Below, in pieces: positions 32,379-42,888 of a stretch of DNA of 52,058 nt. Positions within the stretch are counted from its first letter, which is position 1. Every line of letters begins with the position of its first letter. The stretch comes from Treponema sp. GTDB taxonomy: Bacteria; Spirochaetota; Spirochaetia; Treponematales; Breznakiellaceae. The notes beneath the pieces were generated by a model, which made no database searches, was not told where the DNA came from, and saw nothing but the letters and a program-made list of their open reading frames with translations. The stretch lies in NCBI GenBank assembly GCA_009786715.1, contig WQRN01000003.1, positions 1 to 52,058 on the forward strand, written 5' to 3'. The position numbers and the translations under genes are program-made.

Positions 32379-35363
32379 TTACACTGGCAGCATTTGAACG
32401 TCAACGCCAAGCGTTTTTGCCGCTTCTTCCGCCGTTTTAATGCCCGCAATAACAACGGGCTTTGAAGCAACCCTTGAACCAAGAGAAGAAAAAGCCGATT
32501 TTATATCCTCTGTTGAAACGGAAATTAATCTTTCCAGCTTATTTTTACGGTAAATATCTTCAACGCCGTAAAGGAAACGATAGAAGTCCACCAGACCGTT
32601 TTCGGCGCTTGTCCGCGGGCGCACTTCTTTCGCGTAACAGCCGATTATACTTTTTACAAGATAATCTTCATCGCCGTTTCCGCAGTATTTAATACCTTCT
32701 TCATTTTGGCTGTTTTTAAGTATGGAAGAAATAACGTCCAGCGAACGCAGGGGATTTGGATCGCGGTAGGTGGCAAAAGATACGCAGTTTTCAAGGCTGT
32801 CGCTGTTAATGAAAGCGCCGTACGCGCCGCCTTTCATGCGGATATCTTCCCATAACGCGCCGGTGCTTAGCTGATGCGTTAAAACCATTTCGGCGATTTG
32901 TTCTACGGTGTCAAAAGCGGCGGCTCTAAGCGACAATGCGGCAAAACCTACTTGCAGGGATTTTGAAGCGAAAACTTCAGCCTTAAGCTCGTTTTCAACC
33001 GCGCCGGTATTAAGCCGCGGCACAGGCGGACCGAAATTGCTGAATCTTTTTGTTATTTCACCGCCGGCTATGGAAAGCCCCTGAGCGCAGCCTGTTATAT
33101 TTACAATCAATCCCGCGCTTTTTATCTTTTTTTGAATATAAATTAATTTTTTAATAACCTCTGCTGTTTCCATTTTTGTAAGACGGTAAACAAAATCAAT
33201 CTGCGATAAGCCGCACCATTTTTCTTCAACATACTTTGAACGCGATCTGATTCTTCCCGCTCTGCCGGATGAATAAATATGCCCAATTGGAGCGAGGCTG
33301 GAATTAATTTCGTTTTTCATCTCTAAAACAAGATCGTTTATCCGTCTGCTGTCGGTAAAATCCGCTTCGTTGATCATGCGCAGAGCCAGATCTAAAGAAG
33401 GAGCGATTTTTTCATCAAGGCATTTTAATCTGAAAAAAATCCAGTCGCGGCCCGCAAGATCATAATCGCCGGAAGCTGTTTTTAAATAGGCTGGAGTGCC
33501 ATTAACTGCCGAACCTGTATGCAGCTGGGTAATAAAACCGCCGACTGTGCGGGCCATTAAACTTGAAACTTCGCCGTAGTCCATACCGGGAAGTCCGACT
33601 GAAACAACCGATCTCGCAAACAATTGAAGCCATGGATAATCATCAAACGGAAAAATATCAACCGGAAAGGAAAGATCGATGTATGTAATTCCGTTAGTGT
33701 AAAGCTCGTGGCATAACGCGGGAACCCCTTTAAAATCTTCTTCCCGGCGGTGAATCTTTTCGTACTCTGCGGAAAGATCGTTACGCGAAAGATGCGGTAT
33801 CGACGCGAGAGCCTGCGGAGTATCCGCTTCGCTCTGCACTTTTTCCAGAGCAAGAGATTTTTCAAACACCTCCTGGCGTTCTGCTTCGTTAAATCTTTTA
33901 TCCTTTTCCGCGAGTTTCTTAATTAAACGATCTTCCTGTTTCTGAAGAAAATCATCTTTGGGCTCAAGTATAACAAGCGCGCGGTGAGGATTATTAAGAA
34001 AATATTTTTTGATAAGATTTTCAAAGTATCTGTCATCTGCCGCAATATTTTCTTTAATTTTATTAAGAGCGTCTTCAATTAAAAGGCTTTCCCAGGGTTT
34101 ACAGCCATGCAGCCATCCGCGCAGGGAGCGGCGCATCCAAACAAGCGAGAACGGGCCTCCGGAACGGCGTATTTCACGCTGCGAAAACTCGAGCGCGAGA
34201 AGAGCGGCTTCTATTTCCTCTTTGGGGATTCCTTCGTCAGCAAGTTTTTGCAGCTCGCCTGTTATTAAATCTTCCACAGATTTGCTCATTATTTCCGGAT
34301 CGCCGTTTACGCCTCTCAGTCCCGCGACAAATAATGTTTCGCGTATCTCGCCCTCAAGACCCGATACAGGCGTAATATCTTCGCCAAAACCCGATTCAAT
34401 TAGAATCCTTGTTAAAGGAGAACCGTCATGACCTAAAAGAATTTCTGTTAATGCAGCCAGCGCGATATTTTCATTTATATTTGTAATATCAGAACAAAGC
34501 CAAGAAAGGAAAATTGTGGATTTACGCTCGCTTCCCGCGGGACAGGGTATATGTAATTTCTTAGGCTCGCTCCAACGCTGCGTTTTTAAGATCGGCTCGC
34601 AGGTTTTCCCGCCCGGAATTACCGAGAAAAACTCTTTATTTAAAAAATCCAGCTGCTTTTCCGTGGGGATATTTCCTGCGAGAAATATTCTGCAATTTGC
34701 GGGCGAATATCTGCTGCGATGAAATTCTTTTAAACCGCTCCATGTTAAATCTGGAATATCCTGCGGATCTCCGCCCGATTCAAAATCATAGGGAGTTCCC
34801 GGCATCACCGCTTTAACAGACCAATGACCCGCATAAGTATCCAAAGACGAATATGCGCCTTTCATTTCGTTATAAACAATGCCTGTAATAACAAGTTTTG
34901 TATCCTGATATTCCAGCCTGTGCCCTTCCTGCATAAATGTCCATTCCGGAAGCAATGGACGAAAAACAGCGTCTCCGTATACGGACATTAAATTAAAATA
35001 ATCGTGTTCATTTGTAGAACTCGCGGGATACACAGTTTTATCCGGAAAAGTAATCGCGTTTAAAAAAGTTTGAAGGCTTCCCTGAGCAAGAACAATAAAC
35101 GCGTCTTTTAGCGGATAACGCTCGGAGCCGCAAAGAACCGAATGTTCAAGAATGTGCGCAACGCCTGTATTATCCTGCGGGAAAGTCGCGAAAGAAAATG
35201 AAAAAAGATTTTCGGAATCGTCGTTTAAAACGTGAAAAACTTCAACTCCTGTTTTGTGTTTAGCCCAAATGCCCTGTGCTTTTAATTCATCAAGCGGAAC
35301 AATATCCAGAATTGAAAATCCGCTGTCTAATATCTGCCCTTTGTTCAAATTGGTTTTAGTCAT
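32379..35363 (-). CDS. M16-family zinc peptidase (PreP-like)
   Basis: A 994 aa cytosolic metallopeptidase of the M16C presequence-protease type: inverted zinc motif HILEH (His70, Glu73, His74) in GVAHILEHSVLCGS, followed by four homologous domains. It degrades short peptides. Length is normal for PreP (about 1000). Its ATG overlaps the FliG paralogue's stop by 4 bp (ATGA), so the two are translationally coupled; the functional reason is unknown. Confidence 0.92.
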   Translation of the reverse strand: MTKTNLNKGQILDSGFSILDIVPLDELKAQGIWAKHKTGVEVFHVLNDDSENLFSFSFATFPQDNTGVAHILEHSVLCGSERYPLKDAFIVLAQGSLQTFLNAITFPDKTVYPASSTNEHDYFNLMSVYGDAVFRPLLPEWTFMQEGHRLEYQDTKLVITGIVYNEMKGAYSSLDTYAGHWSVKAVMPGTPYDFESGGDPQDIPDLTWSGLKEFHRSRYSPANCRIFLAGNIPTEKQLDFLNKEFFSVIPGGKTCEPILKTQRWSEPKKLHIPCPAGSERKSTIFLSWLCSDITNINENIALAALTEILLGHDGSPLTRILIESGFGEDITPVSGLEGEIRETLFVAGLRGVNGDPEIMSKSVEDLITGELQKLADEGIPKEEIEAALLALEFSQREIRRSGGPFSLVWMRRSLRGWLHGCKPWESLLIEDALNKIKENIAADDRYFENLIKKYFLNNPHRALVILEPKDDFLQKQEDRLIKKLAEKDKRFNEAERQEVFEKSLALEKVQSEADTPQALASIPHLSRNDLSAEYEKIHRREEDFKGVPALCHELYTNGITYIDLSFPVDIFPFDDYPWLQLFARSVVSVGLPGMDYGEVSSLMARTVGGFITQLHTGSAVNGTPAYLKTASGDYDLAGRDWIFFRLKCLDEKIAPSLDLALRMINEADFTDSRRINDLVLEMKNEINSSLAPIGHIYSSGRAGRIRSRSKYVEEKWCGLSQIDFVYRLTKMETAEVIKKLIYIQKKIKSAGLIVNITGCAQGLSIAGGEITKRFSNFGPPVPRLNTGAVENELKAEVFASKSLQVGFAALSLRAAAFDTVEQIAEMVLTHQLSTGALWEDIRMKGGAYGAFINSDSLENCVSFATYRDPNPLRSLDVISSILKNSQNEEGIKYCGNGDEDYLVKSIIGCYAKEVRPRTSAENGLVDFYRFLYGVEDIYRKNKLERLISVSTEDIKSAFSSLGSRVASKPVVIAGIKTAEEAAKTLGVDVQMLPV

Positions 35364-36505
35364 ACAAGCACATCCTCATCACTGTAGAGTATAATATCGC
35401 CGTTTTCACGGGCAGTTCTGAACCAGGAAAGAAAAGTTTTCGCGGCATCGTCACATTCGCGTTTAGGCACAGCGCCGATAATTTCATTTTCCTCGCGGAT
35501 TGTTTTTCTTCGTCCTGCTGAAACACATGACATAATTTTTTCGTAAAATTCATCTTTTCTGCCTTTAAGCAAAACGGCAATATCATAATCTGTCATGGTT
35601 TTTAATTTTTCCTGAATAGGACGATCCACCGCGTCGATTATATCATCTAACGTATATAATTTTTCTTTTAAGTTTTGCCCAATCTCAGGGCTCTCATCTT
35701 CAATCTCATTGATTAACCTGTCGCCGAAAGAATAATCGCCGTGTTTTAAAATCGCAGCCAGCGTCTGCATGCCGTCAATTTCTATATCTTTTGAACCGCT
35801 GCCTATAAGCCTCGCTTTTTCTTTTAACGCCGCCGATACCTGCTCCAGCACTTCAGGCGCGACTTCACTTTGACGAGCCATTCGAAGAAGCACTTCGGCT
35901 TTTCTATCCGGCGCTAATTTACTGATGGTACCTGCGGAAATTTTTGATGACATCCTGCTTAAAATAAGAGCTGCAGTTTGAGCGCTTTCTTCTTTTAAAA
36001 GCATTACAAGCTGTTCACAGGAAAAATCTTCCAGAAAACTAAAAAGATTTTCTTTTGATTCAGGAACAGCTTTATTTAAAATCTCTTCGCCTTTTTCCGG
36101 TCCTTTCACAGCGTAAAGGATTCGCCGCGCTGTTTCGATGCCGCCGTGTGAAGAGCCGGAATAAATATAGGGCTTTGATAACAGCTCATGAAATTCCGCG
36201 AATATATCTTCTCTTTCTTCAGGTCTTATAACTTTAATAAACGCGATTTCTTTTGAAACTTCCGCAACCTGCTGAGGATCAAGTTCGGCAAGGATTTCAG
36301 CGGCATTTTCACTGCCGATTAAAATGAGAAACTTGGCTACTCTCCGGTATTTTGATTCTTTCGGAGTTTTACCGCTGTCCGCGGGTTTCGGCGTATAGAC
36401 AGGTTTTTTTACTTTTTGGGTTTCTTTATAGAGAGCGGCGGGTTCTTGGTTCACCTTCATTGTTTGCTTATACATTTCTACGCCGTGTTTTAGTATGTTC
36501 CCCAT
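35360..36505 (-). CDS. FliG-like flagellar motor switch paralogue (probable FliG1)
   Basis: A 381 aa FliG-like protein with the usual three domains, the C-terminal one ending in FRTARENGDI, as FliG ends in RRLEEEGEI. About 50 N-terminal residues are extra (Lys-rich). Aligned by eye to E. coli FliG, K264 is kept (LLKGRK), D288/D289 read Glu-Glu, R281 reads Gly and R297 reads Pro. Spirochaetes carry FliG1 beside the main FliG2, and FliG1 is divergent in this way. The ATG has a TATAAT box 8 nt upstream and no ribosome site. It acts at the flagellar C-ring or pole. Confidence 0.8.
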   Translation of the reverse strand: MGNILKHGVEMYKQTMKVNQEPAALYKETQKVKKPVYTPKPADSGKTPKESKYRRVAKFLILIGSENAAEILAELDPQQVAEVSKEIAFIKVIRPEEREDIFAEFHELLSKPYIYSGSSHGGIETARRILYAVKGPEKGEEILNKAVPESKENLFSFLEDFSCEQLVMLLKEESAQTAALILSRMSSKISAGTISKLAPDRKAEVLLRMARQSEVAPEVLEQVSAALKEKARLIGSGSKDIEIDGMQTLAAILKHGDYSFGDRLINEIEDESPEIGQNLKEKLYTLDDIIDAVDRPIQEKLKTMTDYDIAVLLKGRKDEFYEKIMSCVSAGRRKTIREENEIIGAVPKRECDDAAKTFLSWFRTARENGDIILYSDEDVLV

Positions 36506-36513
36506 AACTCGAT

Positions 36514-36526
36514 ATTATAATATAAT
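36514..36526. promoter_or_regulatory. Overlapping divergent -10 boxes
   Basis: Minus strand TATAAT (36519-36514) serves the FliG paralogue; plus strand TATAAT (36516-36521 or 36521-36526) serves the M15 peptidase. They overlap, so only one polymerase could bind at a time. Confidence 0.5.
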
Positions 36527-36554
36527 TAATAACTTATTAATAGGGTACCAATAA

Positions 36555-37490
36555 ATGGCCAGAATCAGGTTAAGCGTTATTTTAATAATATTTTCCGCAG
36601 TTAATATTTTTGCCCTGGGCGGAAAGCAAAAATCTGCAGAACCTGAACTTCATACAACTGCGCCTGAACCTCCGCCGGTTTCACAGCCGACAAGAGCGGA
36701 ACGAATAGTAAAATCATTAATACAGGCATATCCTGACAGGATTGAAAAAGCGGAATTCCGCAATAATGACTGGGCTTTGCTGATGAATGATAAATGGTAC
36801 TGCTTTGCCGGCGGAAGACTGCTTCCTGAGAATATGCTTGAAAATACAGAAAATTACAGACCGAATCAATTTTATAATTATCCTGAAGAATTGCCGCCGT
36901 GGAAGGAACTCACTCCCGAAGAAATTAAAAGGTATAATAGCTGGACCGAAAACAGAAGTCAAAATCCTCCCAGGCGATCTTCTTTTTTTCTTGATGAGCT
37001 TTGGCAGGCGCCTAACCGCGCGGAAACAGAAAAAAAACTTGTAAGGATCTCTTTCCTTGGAAAATCAACAAGAGTTCATCAGGCGATTCAAAAAAAACTT
37101 GCGGCTGTTGAATCGATCATTCTGCAATTGGGAAAAGTTGATCCGCAGGTTCAAACTTGGATAAACGGCATGGGTAGTATTGAAGGATACGGCTGGCGTA
37201 ATATAGCGGAAACACAATCGCGTTCTTTTCACTCATACGGACTTGCTGTCGATCTTCTTCCGCGTAACATGGGAAATAAGCAGACATACTGGCTTTGGAC
37301 ATCGCAGTATAGAGACGATTGGTACAATGTTTCGTATAACGAAAGATATCATCCTCCTGCTTCCGTTATTAAAACATTTGAAGTTCACGGTTTTGTCTGG
37401 GGCGGCAAGTGGCCGATGTTTGACACAATGCACTTTGAATACCGTCCTGAAGTTATGCTGTTAAACGGATTAACTTTATTAACTAATTAA
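36555..37490 (+). CDS. M15-family D-Ala-D-Ala carboxypeptidase / endopeptidase, exported
   Basis: A 311 aa exported protein with a signal peptide ending FALGG (about residue 22) and a Pro-rich linker to residue 45. Zinc-site residues are His226 and Asp233 in SFHSYGLAVDL, and His293 in TMHFEYRPE, the VanY/M15 pattern. It would trim peptidoglycan stem peptides in the periplasm. A TAGGG site precedes the ATG. Divergent from the FliG paralogue. Confidence 0.88.
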   Translation: MARIRLSVILIIFSAVNIFALGGKQKSAEPELHTTAPEPPPVSQPTRAERIVKSLIQAYPDRIEKAEFRNNDWALLMNDKWYCFAGGRLLPENMLENTENYRPNQFYNYPEELPPWKELTPEEIKRYNSWTENRSQNPPRRSSFFLDELWQAPNRAETEKKLVRISFLGKSTRVHQAIQKKLAAVESIILQLGKVDPQVQTWINGMGSIEGYGWRNIAETQSRSFHSYGLAVDLLPRNMGNKQTYWLWTSQYRDDWYNVSYNERYHPPASVIKTFEVHGFVWGGKWPMFDTMHFEYRPEVMLLNGLTLLTN

Positions 37491-37543
37491 GAACTGTAAA
37501 AGAAAATAATCACAATTACTGACAGCGACAATATATTTGCCTC

Positions 37544-37563
37544 TAGTTATTTGCAAATAACTA
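37544..37563. promoter_or_regulatory. Perfect 20-bp palindrome, XRE operator candidate
   Basis: TAGTTATTTG followed by CAAATAACTA, just upstream of a TATATA box (37562-37567) and 21 nt before the XRE gene. The position suggests autorepression. Confidence 0.65.
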
Positions 37564-37584
37564 TATAAGAAATGAAAATGAAAC

Positions 37585-37926
37585 ATGGCAAAGAAAATAG
37601 AAATTAATGAACTATACATTTACAAATTGATCAGCAGTAACATGAAACGCCTGCGGGCGTTACACAATATGTCGCAATTAAGTCTCGCGCAAAACACAGA
37701 TCTTACACATAACTTTATTAATGATATAGAAAATTGTAAAAAAGGCGTTTCGGCAAAAACACTGGCAAAATTATCGGCTGCTTTAAATGTGGAACCTTAT
37801 CAGTTCTTTCTGCCCGAGGGCACATCGAACAGCGAGGTTTCGGTTTATGTTAAGGATTTTAACGACTCGCTGCAGAAGATGGTTAATGATCTGACACAGC
37901 AATATCTGGCAGGGTCTAAAAAATAA
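37585..37926 (+). CDS. XRE-family helix-turn-helix regulator
   Basis: A 113 aa regulator with an N-terminal HTH (about 15-70: IYKLISSNMKRLRALHNMSQLSLAQ region, short stretches), the conserved FINDIENCKKGVSAKTL and a C-terminal helix. It has a perfect 20-bp palindrome directly upstream of its own start, so it probably represses itself. Its other targets are unknown. It lies between the M15 peptidase and ftsH with no clear tie to either. Confidence 0.85.
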   Translation: MAKKIEINELYIYKLISSNMKRLRALHNMSQLSLAQNTDLTHNFINDIENCKKGVSAKTLAKLSAALNVEPYQFFLPEGTSNSEVSVYVKDFNDSLQKMVNDLTQQYLAGSKK

Positions 37927-37948
37927 CAGATCATTGTATTCTGAAGCG

Positions 37949-39895
37949 CTAAACTTCAATTAAAATACCGTCGCCAATCAGCGCTTTGAATTCTTTTTCG
38001 TCTAACGTCTCTTTTTCCAGCAAGGCATTTGAAACATTGTGCAGTATCTCCAGCTTTTCTTCAAGAATCGATTTAGATTTGGCATACTCGGTTTCGATAA
38101 CGCGCGCGATTTCTTCATCAACGTACTGTTGAGTGCTTTCCGCGTATTCACGGTGGAATGCCGGTTCGTGCTGTTCCTGACCTATCATACCCATTGCGCG
38201 TGACGTCAGCGCGACATTGCGGAAACGATCGCTCATGCCGTAATCGGTGATCATTTTACGGGCAATGTCTGTGGCTTTGGTTAAGTCGTTTGCGGCGCCT
38301 GTTGAATATTCGCCTGAGATCATTTCTTCGGCTATTCGTCCGCCGAGGAGAATGTCTATTCTGCCGAGAAGATCTGATTTTGTCACCGTGTAGCGGTCTT
38401 CTAACGGCAGCTGTAAGGTGTAACCGAGAGCGAAACCGCGGGGAATAATCGAGATTTTCTGCACAGGATCGGCGTTAGGTGTAAAAGCGGCGATAATCGC
38501 GTGACCCGCTTCGTGGTACGCGGTAAGTTTTCTTTCTTTTTCCTTGAGCACTCTTGTTTTTTTCTGGAGACCGGCAATGGTTTTTTCGATTGCCTCGTCA
38601 AAGTCGCGCTGAGTTACCATTTTGCGCCCCGCTCTGACCGCCAAAAGAGCCGCTTCATTTACAATGTTCGCCAAATCCGCGCCTGAAAAACCGGATGTTA
38701 CGCGGGCGACAGCTTCAAGATCAAGAGCAGGATCGCGGATTACAGACTTGGAATGAATTTTTAAAATCTCTTCTCTGCCTTTGAGGTCGGGTCTGTCTAC
38801 AAGCACCTGCCTGTCGAATCTTCCCGGGCGAAGAAGCGCGGGATCCAAAACATCGGGTCTGTTTGTGGCAGCCAGAATGATAAGACCGGTCGTGCCGTCG
38901 AAACCGTCCATTTCTACAAGAAGCTGATTAAGCGTTTGTTCGCGCTCATCGTTTCCGCCCGATATACTGTTGATCCGGCTCTTGCCGATTGCATCTAACT
39001 CATCAATAAATACAATACAGGGCGCTTTGCTTCTTGCCTGTTTGAACAGATCACGAACGCGCGCAGCGCCGACGCCGACGAACATTTCTACAAAGTCGGC
39101 TCCGCTCATGCGAAAGAATGAGACTCCGGCCTCGCCTGCGACAGCGCGGGCAAGAAGCGTTTTACCTGTTCCCGGAGGGCCGACCAAAAGCACGCCTTTT
39201 GGAATCTTTCCGCCGATCTCTTTGTACTTTTGGGGGCTCTTTAAAAAATCGACAACTTCAACAAGTTCCTCTTTTGCTTCATCAACTCCCGCAACATCGC
39301 TGAAGCGAGTGATAATATCGCCTTCTGCGACAATGACCGCGCGGTTTTGTCCGATTGAAAGTACATTACCGCCCATATTGCCTATGCGTTTAAAAACAAA
39401 GCGCCAGATAAAAATGAAGAAAGCGATGGGCAGCACCCAGCTAAAAATAAAACTGAGAACGGCGTTTCCTTCGCGGGAAACCGCGCCATAGGAAACATTT
39501 TTTTCGTCCAGTAATTTGATAAATTCAGGATCGTATATTGATACAGTCCGGTATACTCTATCCTGCATGGAACTGTAAGAACGCGCGGCGGAAGTTCTTG
39601 AAGATCCTCTGCTGTCGGGATTTGTAAATCCTGTAAAATATGAATCGGTTAATTCAACGCGTTTTATTTCGCCTGAAACAATCCTTGATTTGAATTCAGA
39701 AAAATCGATCGCGGGATTCAATTTATGGAGAAACACAAAATTAAAAAGGCTCATTCCTACAAGCAGAATGGCAAGATAGATGAGAAGATATTTCCAACCT
39801 CCAAATCCTTTAAAATCGGGCATTTTCGGGCCATTGGGCCCAAACGGAAACATAGGGCCGCCGGAATCTTTTTTATCGCCGGAATTTTCGCTCAT
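37949..39895 (-). CDS. ftsH: ATP-dependent zinc metalloprotease FtsH
   Basis: Membrane AAA+ protease that degrades misfolded and short-lived membrane proteins. The 648 aa protein has two transmembrane helices (about 34-55 and 147-168), Walker A GPPGTGKT (239-246), Walker [10 protein letters not shown] and the zinc motif HEAGH (461-465). The ATG at 39895 is chosen because the longer frame reads into the promoter. A -10 box (TAATAC) is 7 nt before it and there is no ribosome site, so the mRNA is probably leaderless. Confidence 0.95.
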   Translation of the reverse strand: MSENSGDKKDSGGPMFPFGPNGPKMPDFKGFGGWKYLLIYLAILLVGMSLFNFVFLHKLNPAIDFSEFKSRIVSGEIKRVELTDSYFTGFTNPDSRGSSRTSAARSYSSMQDRVYRTVSIYDPEFIKLLDEKNVSYGAVSREGNAVLSFIFSWVLPIAFFIFIWRFVFKRIGNMGGNVLSIGQNRAVIVAEGDIITRFSDVAGVDEAKEELVEVVDFLKSPQKYKEIGGKIPKGVLLVGPPGTGKTLLARAVAGEAGVSFFRMSGADFVEMFVGVGAARVRDLFKQARSKAPCIVFIDELDAIGKSRINSISGGNDEREQTLNQLLVEMDGFDGTTGLIILAATNRPDVLDPALLRPGRFDRQVLVDRPDLKGREEILKIHSKSVIRDPALDLEAVARVTSGFSGADLANIVNEAALLAVRAGRKMVTQRDFDEAIEKTIAGLQKKTRVLKEKERKLTAYHEAGHAIIAAFTPNADPVQKISIIPRGFALGYTLQLPLEDRYTVTKSDLLGRIDILLGGRIAEEMISGEYSTGAANDLTKATDIARKMITDYGMSDRFRNVALTSRAMGMIGQEQHEPAFHREYAESTQQYVDEEIARVIETEYAKSKSILEEKLEILHNVSNALLEKETLDEKEFKALIGDGILIEV

Positions 39896-39902
39896 AAAAT
39901 AA

Positions 39903-39954
39903 GTATTACATATATTACATGTCGTTGCAAGGTTCGATGTACTCATGCTAGTAT
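39903..39954. promoter_or_regulatory. Shared divergent promoter of ftsH and polA
   Basis: TTGCAA (39925-39930) is its own reverse complement. It lies 18 nt before the extended TGC-TAGTAT of polA (39949-39954) and 16 nt before the TAATAC of ftsH (39908-39903, minus). Both -10 boxes end 7 nt before an ATG. Confidence 0.55.
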
Positions 39955-39961
39955 GTAAAAC

Positions 39962-42877
39962 ATGAAAAACGCTCTCCCTCCGCTCTATTTAATCGACGCA
40001 TATGGTTTAATATACCGCTCTTATTTCGCATTTCTAACCCGTCCTCTCCGCAATAACGCGGGAAAAAATGTTTCCGCTCTTTTCGGGTTTGCGCGCACTG
40101 TAGTTTCGCTTCTTTATGACGGCGCTCCTGTTGCCGGTATAAACGGAAAACTTTTAGATAAACCTCAAAAACCTCTGCGCCTTGCGGCTATTTTTGATTC
40201 GCGCGTTCCGACATTCCGGCATCAGATGTACAGTGAATACAAGGCAAACAGACAGAAAGCGCCGGAAGATTTGCATGAACAGGTTCCGTTAGTTGAAGAA
40301 TTTTTAATAACTCTCGGCATTCAATGCCTGAAAGCGGAAGGCTTCGAAGCCGATGATATTATCGCCACTCTCGCCGAAAAATGCAAAAAAGAAAACCGGC
40401 AGTGCTACATTCTTTCGTCGGACAAAGACCTGCTTCAGCTTGTGGGCGGAGGAATATATGAACTGCGGCCTGCGAAAATAAACAGAAGCGAAGCAATCCC
40501 GACAAGTTCAGGCCCTGTTTGGGATCTTGTCGGTCCTGATGAAGTAAAAGCGGAATGGGGCGTAGAACCTGAAAGAGTGCTTGACTTGCTTTCTCTTATC
40601 GGCGACAGCGCCGACAATATTACAGGCGTTAAGGGAATAGGCGAAAAAATCGCGGTTAAATTAATGGCGCGTTACGGTTCCCTCGATGATATTTATAAAA
40701 ACATCGCCGCGATCGAAGGCTCTACAGGAAGGAAAATTTCTGAAGGAAAAGAAAGCGCTTACTTTTCTCAATCGCTTATTCGTCTGCGTAATGATGTTGA
40801 ATTAGCAATTACTTCGATTGACGATTTGTCGGCCGAAGAGCTGAACCGAAGCGCCGGCGCAAAAGTTTTAATGCGCGAAGGCATCAGGCAAAGCGCGAAG
40901 CTGCTGGATCCAAATGTTAGCATAAATTCATTACCGCGAGCGGAAGAAGACGGTAATTCCGCTGATGCCGCTTTAGCCGAGCAGAATGTTAACGGACAGA
41001 CAGCGGAAGAAAATATTCAACAGCGCGAAGAAGCGGTTTTCGGCGCGGCGGATTCTTCGCTGCTTGGCGACGGCGTTTATAAAGCAATTCTTAACTTTGA
41101 CGAATTAAAAACTCTTATTGAACAGATAAAAAAACAAAAATTCGCCGCGATCGATTTTGAAACCGATTCTCTGGACGCGTGGAACTCGCGCCCGATTGGT
41201 ATTTCGCTCGCGCTAAAACCAAAAGAAGGTTTTTATATTCCTGTTGCGCCTCACGGAGTAGGTTCAGCAACCGGTGAAAACCAGGATTTTCTTGACCCCG
41301 GCAAAGTTCGCGCGCTTTTCTCCCCTTTATTCGCAGATAAGGAAATCACAATCGCGGCGCATAATGCCAAATTTGATTACAAGGTCAGCCGAGGCTGGGG
41401 AATTGACAGGTGGCAGTGTAAAATTTGGGACACCATGGTGGCATCATGGCTCGCTGATCCTGAACGTAATAATTATTCTCTGGATTCGCTTGTCGCGTAC
41501 ACATTTGACTGTTCTCCCATCAAGTATACGGACATTGTTCCGAAGGGCGCGAACTTCGACGCTGTCTCGTTGGAAACCGCCGTGCGCTATTCGGGAGAAG
41601 ACGTTGATTTTTGCGTAAGGTTAAAACATTATATTGAGCCTGTGTTGAAAAAAATAGACGCTTTAAATCTTTTTGAAAATCTGGAAATGCCGCTACTGCC
41701 GATTCTCGCCGAAATGGAAGGCGAAGGAATTAAAATTGAGCCAAAAGCGCTTGTTGAATACGGAAAAGAACTGGCCGTTGAGCTTAATCAAATACAATCC
41801 GAAACATGGAAAACAGTCGGGCATGAGTTTAACCTCGCAAGCACCAAGCAGCTTCAGGAAGTTCTTTTTGTAGAACGGAAACTTACTCCGGGAAAAAAAA
41901 CAAAAACAGGCTACTCTACCGACGCCGCCGCTCTTGAAGAGCTTGCGCGCGAAGATCCGGTGCCTGCTCTCATCCTTCGGCACCGCACATTGTCAAAATT
42001 AAAATCAACTTATGTTGATACGTTAGCCGGCATGGCAGACAGTGAAGGGAGACTTCACACAAATTTTGTGCAGACGGGAACAGCGACGGGCAGGCTTTCC
42101 AGCCGCGAACCCAATATGCAGAATATTCCTATCCGCGCCGAAGAAGGCAGGCGTATCCGCGAAGCGTTTATCGCAAAACCCGGCTGCGTTTTAATTTCCG
42201 CCGATTACAGCCAGATTGAGCTTGTTGTTCTCGCTCATCTTTCCGGAGATAAAAATTTAATTTCTTCCTTTGAAAGCGGAAAAGACGTGCATATACGAAC
42301 TGCCGCGCTGATTTTCGGCATTGACGAAAGCCTGGTAAAAACCGAGCAGAGGCGAATGGCAAAAACAATCAACTTCGGCGTAATTTACGGCATGAGCGCG
42401 TTCCGCCTTGCAAATGAATTAAGCATCAGCCGCACAGAGGCGCAGAATTTTATAACAGCCTACTTTAACACATACTCAGGCGTCAGCCGGTTCATAGAAA
42501 ACACAATTAAAAAAGTAGAACAACAAGGCTATATTACGACAATTTCAGGACGGCGGCGTTATATTCCCACTATAAATTCGCGTAACAAAACAGAAAAATC
42601 GGCGGCAGAGCGCGTTGCGGTAAACACGCCGATTCAAGGCTCCGCGGCTGACATTGTAAAAACTGCCATGCTCAATTTAGACAAACGGCTTGTAAAAGAA
42701 AACAGCCCCGCAAAAATCCTGCTGCAGGTGCATGATGAATTAATTCTTGAGTGTCCTGAAAATAACGCCGAAGAAACCGTAAAACTTATTAAAGCGGAAA
42801 TGGAAAAAGCAGCAAGCCTTGTAATACCATTGCGCGTAACTGCAGAAACAGGAAAACGCTGGGGTGATTTCCACTAG
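39962..42877 (+). CDS. polA: DNA polymerase I
   Basis: A 971 aa repair and replication polymerase. N-terminal 5'-3' exonuclease (about 1-310), a 3'-5' exonuclease with its acidic residues intact ([20 protein letters not shown]) and the polymerase with motif [11 protein letters not shown], motif [16 protein letters not shown] and motif [10 protein letters not shown]. The proofreading site is thus kept, as opposed to Taq-like enzymes. A -10 box lies 7 nt before its ATG with no ribosome site. recR follows 11 nt downstream. Confidence 0.96.
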   Translation: MKNALPPLYLIDAYGLIYRSYFAFLTRPLRNNAGKNVSALFGFARTVVSLLYDGAPVAGINGKLLDKPQKPLRLAAIFDSRVPTFRHQMYSEYKANRQKAPEDLHEQVPLVEEFLITLGIQCLKAEGFEADDIIATLAEKCKKENRQCYILSSDKDLLQLVGGGIYELRPAKINRSEAIPTSSGPVWDLVGPDEVKAEWGVEPERVLDLLSLIGDSADNITGVKGIGEKIAVKLMARYGSLDDIYKNIAAIEGSTGRKISEGKESAYFSQSLIRLRNDVELAITSIDDLSAEELNRSAGAKVLMREGIRQSAKLLDPNVSINSLPRAEEDGNSADAALAEQNVNGQTAEENIQQREEAVFGAADSSLLGDGVYKAILNFDELKTLIEQIKKQKFAAIDFETDSLDAWNSRPIGISLALKPKEGFYIPVAPHGVGSATGENQDFLDPGKVRALFSPLFADKEITIAAHNAKFDYKVSRGWGIDRWQCKIWDTMVASWLADPERNNYSLDSLVAYTFDCSPIKYTDIVPKGANFDAVSLETAVRYSGEDVDFCVRLKHYIEPVLKKIDALNLFENLEMPLLPILAEMEGEGIKIEPKALVEYGKELAVELNQIQSETWKTVGHEFNLASTKQLQEVLFVERKLTPGKKTKTGYSTDAAALEELAREDPVPALILRHRTLSKLKSTYVDTLAGMADSEGRLHTNFVQTGTATGRLSSREPNMQNIPIRAEEGRRIREAFIAKPGCVLISADYSQIELVVLAHLSGDKNLISSFESGKDVHIRTAALIFGIDESLVKTEQRRMAKTINFGVIYGMSAFRLANELSISRTEAQNFITAYFNTYSGVSRFIENTIKKVEQQGYITTISGRRRYIPTINSRNKTEKSAAERVAVNTPIQGSAADIVKTAMLNLDKRLVKENSPAKILLQVHDELILECPENNAEETVKLIKAEMEKAASLVIPLRVTAETGKRWGDFH

Positions 42878-42888
42878 GGGAAAGACAG

